From contig JADNYV010000146.1 in assembly GCA_015501055.1 (NCBI GenBank), forward strand, positions 30,266 to 94,265: a DNA stretch of 64,000 nucleotides. The letters are read 5' to 3'. Each line of letters opens with the position of its first letter. Position 1 is the stretch's first letter. Shown in pieces: positions 57,791 to 64,000 of the stretch. This DNA is from Mucidula mucida. Taxonomy: Eukaryota; Basidiomycota; Agaricomycetes; Agaricales; Physalacriaceae. A model generated the notes under the pieces. It was not told where the DNA came from, searched no databases, and saw only the letters and a program-made list of their open reading frames with translations. A program made the position numbers and the translations under genes.

Positions 57791-58464
57791 GTTCGATCTT
57801 GTAGGATGAAAACAAAATGGGAGAGATGAAGATAGATTGCACGGCGTCCATGGGCGGCCGTCCAGTTTGTGCGTATTTCTAGAGGCATGCAAATGAATCT
57901 GAGGTGTTAGAAGCGCTGGGTAGTATGTATAACGCCACCAAATTTCCAGTCAGACCAGCGAGTACGGACTTGAGGGAATCATTCCTAGGCATCCAAGATT
58001 CGCAGCAGCTCCAGAAGGAGAGTCCTGTTCTCAACGGGCGCTCGGATCATGAATGTCGGAAGCAAGAAGTCATCGATTCCTCGAAAAGGCAAGTCGCGCC
58101 CCTCCGGGGTAATACGCAACAGTAGAGGGCCAAGTAAAAGTACGTCCGAGATAGTACTTACACTATAAGGGCCGGTACAGACGATGACTGTGATTCCACA
58201 GCAAAGTAGCATGATCAGCCAAGAAAGACACGGACCCATACGGACCCGCAGGGCTACCATGCTTTCCTTATGCTATATCATTGACGAGCCAGTGCAGATA
58301 CTCCAGGTGCTCTTCGAGATATCAAAATTAGGCCTCCGAACGATCTCTGGGCAACGAGCGTGGAAAAGTACTTTGATGCGGAGCTGTTAGTACTCTAGGA
58401 ATATTGTAGCGGTGATATACAAGCTAACCAGCAGACCAGCGTTGGGAGACAAGCTAAATATCCT
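57791..58464. other. Sequence between the PP28-like gene and unit C
   Basis: A minus-strand frame at 57985-58260 has one hydrophobic helix (WLIMLLCCGITVIVCTGPY) and may be an exon fragment of a membrane protein. There is too little to call a gene. Confidence 0.3.
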
Positions 58465-58924
58465 GTCCTACACGTGGTCGCTATGGATCGGGACAGATGA
58501 AAATCACATCAGGCCAAGTTTATCGAGCCACAAGATGAGGCGGACAGAGAGGGTACAATTCTGAATTGCAGAGCCAGATCATAATAAAAGATCATACAGT
58601 GTTCAAATTGGATAACTAATGGACATGGATATAAGGCTGCACTGTGTTTGTAGATACCCTTGCGAATGTAGCTCAGGAGCATTATGCGCTTGCACACTGG
58701 TATGCGCACGATGCTCCTGAGCGTGCCTAATGGCGGCCATCAATGATCCCCAACTCGAGTCGGATGATTCGCATGCAGTCGCGGTAGTGTGTTTCGCGGC
58801 GCTTATCCGCCGAAAGACCCAACACCGTGCGTGAAAGCGCCTTGAACCCCGCCAACAACAAGTCGCGCTTTCGTTCGCCTCTCCACCTAACCGCGCACCG
58901 GCCAGCCACCCAAGTCTGAACTCC

Positions 58925-59410
58925 TCAAGCGATGGGTGGCTGATACCTGCCCTCGAGGATTGCAAGGGCTTGTGACCAGTTGCGCAAATCGTCCCGCGTG
59001 ACACCGTTCTCACGACTGATGAAATGTTCTGTGTCGCTGCCCTCAAGAATCGCAAGGGACTCTGACCAATGGCGCGAGTCAGTCTTCTCGTCCCGCGTCA
59101 CCTCAGTGATGGCGGGGAAGGCGTGATGCCCTCGCATGATTTGTTCCCAAATTTCTTCACAGTCCTGCTCATCGACACAACAAACTGCGGCTGTCGGCCC
59201 TCAAGAATGTCGAGCGTAAGCTGACGGTGGTGAGAAACGTATTCTTTGTGGCGCTGAGCGATCTCCTTGGAGAGCGGAGCTTCTCCAGAGAGTGAATGAT
59301 ATGTGTTGCCCTCCGCCCGATCCACTTCTGCTCAGCCTGACGTCCGTGACGTCCCTGGAGGGTACGACGCGCTTAAGATCGCAGGTAGTGGTGTTGGTAG
59401 ATGTGAACAT
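58925..59410 (-). pseudogene. LEGR-repeat gene C, frameshifted
   Basis: ATG 59410 (MFTSTNTTTCDLKR) is followed by a frame break near 59370, another near 59277-59282 and one near 59172-59176. The C-terminal half (58925-59137) is open and nearly identical to A (TRDEKTDSRHWSESLAILEG; NWSQALAILEGRY). Three indels against A indicate decay, unless they are assembly errors. TATA box and hairpins are retained. Confidence 0.65.
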
Positions 59411-59589
59411 AGTGATGTGCTGATGATAGTATTTGGTAGAGAAGCAGAAGAAAGGAAAGCAGAATATATACGCCACGAAAAGGAGCTATATTCTCAGAAC
59501 GATCAACGATCGGTCAAGTTCATGTCTCGGAGCCCACTCTCTCCGAGACGAAAAGCACTGGCAATACTTGAGGTTTACTCTGGACGTGT

Positions 59590-60558
59590 TAATGTCTCCC
59601 TCCCAGCGCAATACCGCCTGGCGAACCCGGTAGTAATGAACATCATTTGCATGAACGACTTGTTGTGGTCATTGCGCTACATGCGGCGTCCAGACGCCGT
59701 CTTCCTCCTATGGGATTACATGACGCGCTTGTACGGGCTCTATCCCATCTCTTCAACATTCTCTGTCCTGCTCAAATGCGTACGGATGACTTTTCGGCTC
59801 GACGACACTCCGACTGGCGCTCTTTCCCAGCTTGCCTTCTTTCACCGTCGCCCTCAGATGTGTAAGACGCGCGACGAAGCCGTTGCCCTTTTCAAAAGCG
59901 TCCTCGGTGACAACAGAAATCCTACGCCAGAGCCATATAAACCGTTTTCCGTGTGGAAGGACCCCGCTGGGCGGGCGCGGGAGCTATTCTGGCAGGCAAT
60001 GCGCGCCACCGACCGCATGGTCCAGATCTACGGCTCGATGCGACGTTGACGAATGTAGTACCGTCAGGCGCGAACTGTTTCGATTATGCAGTCGTCGCGA
60101 TGTTGGCCGGGCGAGCTGAAGAGCTGCCCAAGATTCTGTATGCGATGAAGGAGCTAGGAATTGCACCTGCGGATGGTATGGTGCCTTTGGTTCTGACCGT
60201 CTGGCATGGTGTATGTGCGGAGCATCCGCGGGAAGGGGACAGTCCGTGGCGCATGCTTGTCGATTGGATCTCGGACTGGTTAGGAGAGAAGGCGCTGCCG
60301 TCGTTGGACGACATGAGGGCGTGGCGGGTGAAGGTGCTCCAGATGAAGGGATTGGTGCCGAGTACTTGGGAGACAGCGGGTCGAAGGTATTCGTCAGAGA
60401 GGGAGGAGGCCAGGTTTCAGGCAATGTGGAGTCGGTCAGGTAGGAAAGATGAGATCGAAGGAGGGGAGAAATTTAAACCTATGCGAGCAAAAGAGAGAAG
60501 GAGACTGAGAAGGCAGCGGGAGAGGGAGGAGACAACGATGGAGGATAAAGCTTCTTGA
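59590..60558 (+). pseudogene. PPR-like protein fragment
   Basis: Plus-strand frames 59590-60049 and about 60035-60558 read as one protein with a frame break near 60030-60045. Segments VMNIICMNDLLWSLRYMRRP, DAVFLLWDYMTRLYGLYPIS, FDYAVVAMLAGRAEELPKIL and YAMKELGIAPADGMVP have the paired-helix look of pentatricopeptide-type proteins. It ends with a basic tail, PMRAKERRRLRRQREREE. The N-terminal part is replaced by the divergent promoter region of unit C, so it is 5' truncated. The same tail survives at the right end of unit A. PPR proteins normally act on organelle RNA. Confidence 0.55.
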
Positions 60559-61242
60559 TTTACCTAGTATTGACTATCTGTGAGTAACTCCGAAATATAG
60601 ATAGGTTACTGCACGACGAGTAGAATCAGTGTCGCGTTAACAATTAACCGCGGTCACTATGACTCGCGATGTCATTATAAAGGAGAGGCGGACGGGCCAT
60701 GGAGCGCTGCGATTCTCAAAAATTGAGCAATGATTATGAAAGATCAGAATGTGTGTTCAAATTGAATAACTAATGTACATGGATAGAAGATTACAAGTCC
60801 GTAAGTATCAGTTGCTTTCTTGTGAATGTAACTCAGGAGCATTATACGCCTACCATGTAGGCGCACAATGCTCCAGAGCGTGTTGTATGACGGGCATCGG
60901 TGAACCCGGATTCGCGTCGGATGATATTCATCCAATCGAGGGAGTGTGCTTCCGGGCCCATACCACTGTGCGACAGTGTTATTCGCCCAAAGACTCAATA
61001 CTGCGTTTGAAGGAAGACCGCAGCCCCGGCACCAAGTCTCACATCGTGAAACTTCCCTTCGCCTCCTCACCCAGCCCCGACTCAAAGCTGCCATCCAAAA
61101 TCTTCATGGGAGGTGGCTGACGCCTGCCTTCGAGCGCGATGGCTTCTGACCAATTGCGCGAGTCATTCTGCTCGTCCCGCATCACTTCCTTCTCACGAAC
61201 GAGAAAGTATTCGCTGCCCTCTGACCAATCGCGTGGATCAGC

Positions 61243-61836
61243 CTACTCGTTGCGCGTCACCTCCTTCTCCCGAACGATGCCATGTTCGGTAGTGAACATC
61301 ATGGCTGACTTTCGTTTGAGAATGTGAACCGTATGTTCAGCGGAAAACATGACAGCTGGCTTTCGTTTGAGAGTGTGTACGGTATGTTCAGCGGAGAACA
61401 TAACAGCTGGCTTCCGCTTGAGAGTGTGAACCGCTCGCTGAACTAGCTGCAATGTTTGATGCCTGCCTTCGAGGTTGGCGAGTGCTTGTGACCACTTGTG
61501 TGAGTCGGTCTGCTCATCCCGCGGCACCTCCTCAGGGTATCCGCGCTCGAGATTGTGAAGTGCTTGCCAAAGTTCCTCGTAAGTGTGGAACTTTAACGTC
61601 TGCTGCTCGTGGACGATGAACGGCGTAGCCTGTGGGCGTCTGCCCTCAAGAATGTCGAGCGTAAGCTGACGATGATGGCAAACATATTCCTGGTGTCGCT
61701 GCGCGATCTCCTCGGAGAGTGGGAGTTTCTCCAGGGAGTGGATGATATGTGTTGCCTCAGCCTGGCGTCCATGACGTCCCTGGAGGGTACGACGACGCTC
61801 AAGTTCGGTGGTAGTGGTGTTGGTGGTTGTGAGCAT
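61243..61836 (-). CDS. LEGR-repeat protein D, 197 aa
   Basis: ATG 61836 (MLTTTNTTTTELERRRTLQG). Compared with B it lacks the KWIGRR segment but keeps SLEKLPLSEEIAQRHQEYVC, LTLDILEGRRPQ, LKFHTYEELWQALHNLERGY and KWSQALANLEGR. Three tandem 17-residue repeats follow (consensus VHTLKRKPAVMFSAEHT). It stops at a TAG after VTRNE. Beyond the TAG the same frame stays open and family-like (ADPRDWSEGSEYF, then NDSRNWSEAIALEGR) to about 61100. Intronless; function unknown. Confidence 0.6.
   Translation of the reverse strand: MLTTTNTTTTELERRRTLQGRHGRQAEATHIIHSLEKLPLSEEIAQRHQEYVCHHRQLTLDILEGRRPQATPFIVHEQQTLKFHTYEELWQALHNLERGYPEEVPRDEQTDSHKWSQALANLEGRHQTLQLVQRAVHTLKRKPAVMFSAEHTVHTLKRKPAVMFSAEHTVHILKRKSAMMFTTEHGIVREKEVTRNE
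61285..61437 (-). repeat. Coding minisatellite, three 51-bp units
   Basis: 61285-61335, 61336-61386 and 61387-61437, each 51 bp and in frame with gene D. The middle and right units are the most alike, suggesting recent slippage or unequal exchange. Confidence 0.9.
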
Positions 61837-62510
61837 AATGATAATAATGCGTTGATGATAGTACTGGGTAGAGAAGCCAAAGTGAGGAAAGCAGAACTTA
61901 TAGGCCACGAAAAGGAGCTATATTCTCAGAACGATCAACGATCGGTCAAGTTCATGTCTCGGAGCCCACTCTCTCCGAGACGAAAAGCACAGCCATACCA
62001 CGATACACAATGATGACATGCATTTTGAACATTTCTTTGGAGGCTTGTCTTTTTTATCTGCGTCCAATGTGCGCTTTGAAGATGTAGCGATATGAGATGC
62101 GGAATGCTGGTGCGCTCTCCTCAGCCCTGCGAGGTCGGCCCGCCACAAGACTAACGGTCCCTAAAAGCGTATGGTCCGCGGAGAAACAGTGGCGGCTTTA
62201 AGAAGAACGCCGCCTCGAGCATTGCGCTCCAATGTACGACAGGTCTCAAATTTACCGAGGCTGTGACAAGTCAAACAGCACTCCAGAGTCCAGACAATCC
62301 AAGAGACAACGCTTCACATCGAAGCAAGAAACCTAGCACCGCCCTTGTGACCAGACAGGAGGAGAAATCAACAGTTGGTTCAGGCTGAAGCCTACGCAAA
62401 CGGGGCGTGACTATAGACTGTGCTTCGGTCAATCGCAGCTGATGTGCCCAAGAGGACGAGAGTATGTGGTGGTCGTAGGAAGAGATGAGAGACAAATTGT
62501 GTATACCTTA

Positions 62511-64000
62511 CTATAATTGTTTATCCGATACATCCCAAATTTTCAGAGAAACGTCCCGCGCTATAGGCTGCAAGACTCGTCTCCGCTGCACTCCGACATC
62601 TTCTTCATCACTGCTCTCCGAGTCCGTCGAGTCGAGAAAATGTCGCCCGCCGCTGCTGGATAGGATTTTTGCTTCGAAAGGATGATATGTAACATTTAGT
62701 ACAGAATCTGAAGCCGGTAAGTCTGTGTTGGTAAGAAAATGGAGAGATGGCGATCTTCACCTCTGTGTGCATCGAATGACAAGAGGGGAAGCGCCGAGTC
62801 TTTTTCATCAGACGTTGTCGTTAGATCCCAGGTGTATATGTTGCCATCCTTCAATGACGATCAGCAACTCTGGACATTCTGGACATTCGGAACTTTATAC
62901 CTGATCCCTGATACTCATCCATCGACCTGTCACGTCCAGGGAGAAATATATCCGCTGGCTAGTCATAGGCGTAGTTGGAGTGTTCCCAGTCTTGTAATGC
63001 ATGAAAGGACCGTCCCCGAGAAATCTGAGATCCCAGGCGTACACACCGTCCTTACGACGGAAGGAGGCATACAGGAGATGTGGAGAGGTTGGATTGAATT
63101 TTAGCTGGAGAAGTGAGCTCACAAGATTTCCGCAAACGGGAAGCACCTACTTGAGTGACCCCGGCACTGGCAGTCTCACCCAAGCCTAGATACATGACAG
63201 GCGTAACGGGCTCGGTGTCTAAATCGTAGATGGCGATGTTCCACGGCGATGGGGTGAGGCTTCCGATGGCAATGCTATTCGAGGTGGGAGCGTGGGTGAG
63301 CGATGAGACTATACCTTTGAAAGCAGTTTCAGTAAATGGTGTGGAAGAACAGGAAATGTAAGGGCACCTTTAATCCCATCTCGGCTCTTCTTCGCTGGGC
63401 TTGAAAGAATGCGGACGCCTTCCGCTCCAGGAGCCAACATTGAACATCTCGAATGCGGAGTCAAAGCCGCAAAACAATCTACAGATACGTACGTGAATCA
63501 TTTTTTGCTGAAGAAACTGCTAACAGCCTTACTTGTCGCCGCCTGGACTGAATGCAAGACTGTGAGGAGCGACTTGGCGTTCTCTGTGGTCCACAATGGA
63601 GTACGAAGCACGTAACTATATTTATGAGTTCGCTTCCGATCTCAAGGGGGCATGACAAGACATACACGTCCATCTGCCGCATCGAGAAGTTTGACAGGGC
63701 ATTCTCTTACTGAGGCGGCGAAGCAATATGTTGCAGGCGTGGAAGAAGATGCCCCAGGATACCACGCAAAGTCCAGTATGGGTGCTGACTGAGGCAGCGT
63801 AGATTGTTTTCGGCTCGCATATACACTGGCAATAGGGATCACTTTAAATCAGTGCTTAGTAGGAAAGAAAGCGAAAACCGTTACATGGACTGGAATGACC
63901 GGTTCTCGCATTGACTTAGTATTGACTCTCCGTCAGGACACCTTCCAATAGTGCGTGACGAGTGGTGTCAAAAGAACGATTGGATGCAACTAACCAGAGA
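62511..64000 (-). CDS. WRAP53/TCAB1-like WD40 protein, 5' end outside window
   Basis: Exons read leftwards from about 63842. APILDFAWYPGASSSTPATY and FAASVRECPVKLLDAADGR come first, then LRASYSIVDHRERQVAPHSL and AFSPGGDKLFCGF. A long exon follows (IVSSLTHAPTSNSIAIGSLT), then LKFNPTSPHLLYASFRRKDG and VYAWDLR. Next are SQRIYFSLDVTGRWMSIRDQ, DGNIYTWDL, and LNVTYHPFEAKILSSSGG. The acidic stretch DSTDSESSDEEDVG precedes VSLKIWDVSDKQL and the stop at 62511. This segment order is that of telomerase Cajal-body protein 1 homologues, RNA-binding WD40 scaffolds; the fungal role is less clear. One frame correction is needed near 63435-63442. The start codon lies beyond the window. Confidence 0.8.

Larger units (their letters stand above)
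58465..60570. repeat. Segmental duplication unit C
   Basis: Third unit. Closest to unit A: the gene region from 58925 to 59500 matches 53265-53840 almost base for base. It lacks the 51-bp minisatellite, like A. It retains the longest piece of the divergent PPR-like gene. Confidence 0.8.
60605..62230. repeat. Segmental duplication unit D
   Basis: Fourth unit, with the shared left edge (GAATCAGTGTCGCGTTAACAA near 60623), GTACATGGATAGAAGA, hairpin, gene, TATA and upstream inverted repeat. Its gene is closest to B. Confidence 0.78.

Noticed and set aside
52771..62230. CRISPR-like array or satellite
   Set aside because: Units are about 2 kb, carry genes and diverge. There is no short regular repeat-spacer structure and the DNA is eukaryotic.

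Overview
The window looks like nuclear DNA of a mushroom-forming basidiomycete (Agaricomycete). Genes are dense and split by many 44-60 bp GT-AG introns. Families expanded in that group are present: DUF6535 membrane proteins, lineage-specific kinases ending the catalytic core in IDFDRA, F-box proteins and hydrophobic surface-binding protein A. They sit beside ordinary eukaryotic housekeeping genes (UBP6/USP14, BAP31, ASF1, an LTE1-like RasGEF, a WRAP53/TCAB1-like WD40 protein).

Region 1 (1-25.5 kb) is a very large inverted repeat. A left arm (1 to about 7.17 kb) and a right arm (about 16.55 to 24.7 kb, continuing past the left window edge) carry the same genes in mirror orientation: a DUF6535 membrane protein, an unrecognised hypothetical gene, a truncated kinase N-lobe gene and a protein kinase. 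The left DUF6535 gene is intact (966 codons) and the right one is frameshifted. A third, shuffled relic of the same cassette lies at 24.9-25.5 kb. The 9.4 kb spacer holds UBP6 and BAP31 (divergent) and a small coiled-coil gene. That gene is split by a complete, apparently very young Ty1/Copia retrotransposon (10738-15911) with identical 265-bp LTRs, a CCCTC target duplication and an intact 1,499-aa Gag-Pol.

Region 2 (25.5-52.7 kb) is conventional gene space after an empty stretch. It holds two F-box proteins, a C2H2 zinc-finger protein, ASF1 and an LTE1-like RasGEF sharing a 370-bp divergent promoter, a four-helix membrane protein, a secreted HsbA protein, small hypothetical genes, a short-chain dehydrogenase, a third F-box/LRR gene and a multi-pass receptor-like membrane protein.

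Region 3 (52.8-62.2 kb) is an array of four imperfect direct segmental duplications (units A-D). Each carries a minus-strand gene of a family I do not recognise. The proteins repeat a W-S-x-A-L-A-x-L-E-G-R motif, and the flanking DNA has a conserved TATA box and two conserved inverted repeats. Units A and C also keep the 3' end of a divergent PPR-like gene. A PDAP1/PP28-like gene lies inside the array between B and C. The window ends in a WRAP53/TCAB1-like WD40 gene (5' end missing).

A recurring caveat: at least eight otherwise well-conserved genes each need one or two single-base corrections to stay open. This looks more like residual assembly indels than mass pseudogenisation, so calls of broken genes here should be treated carefully.
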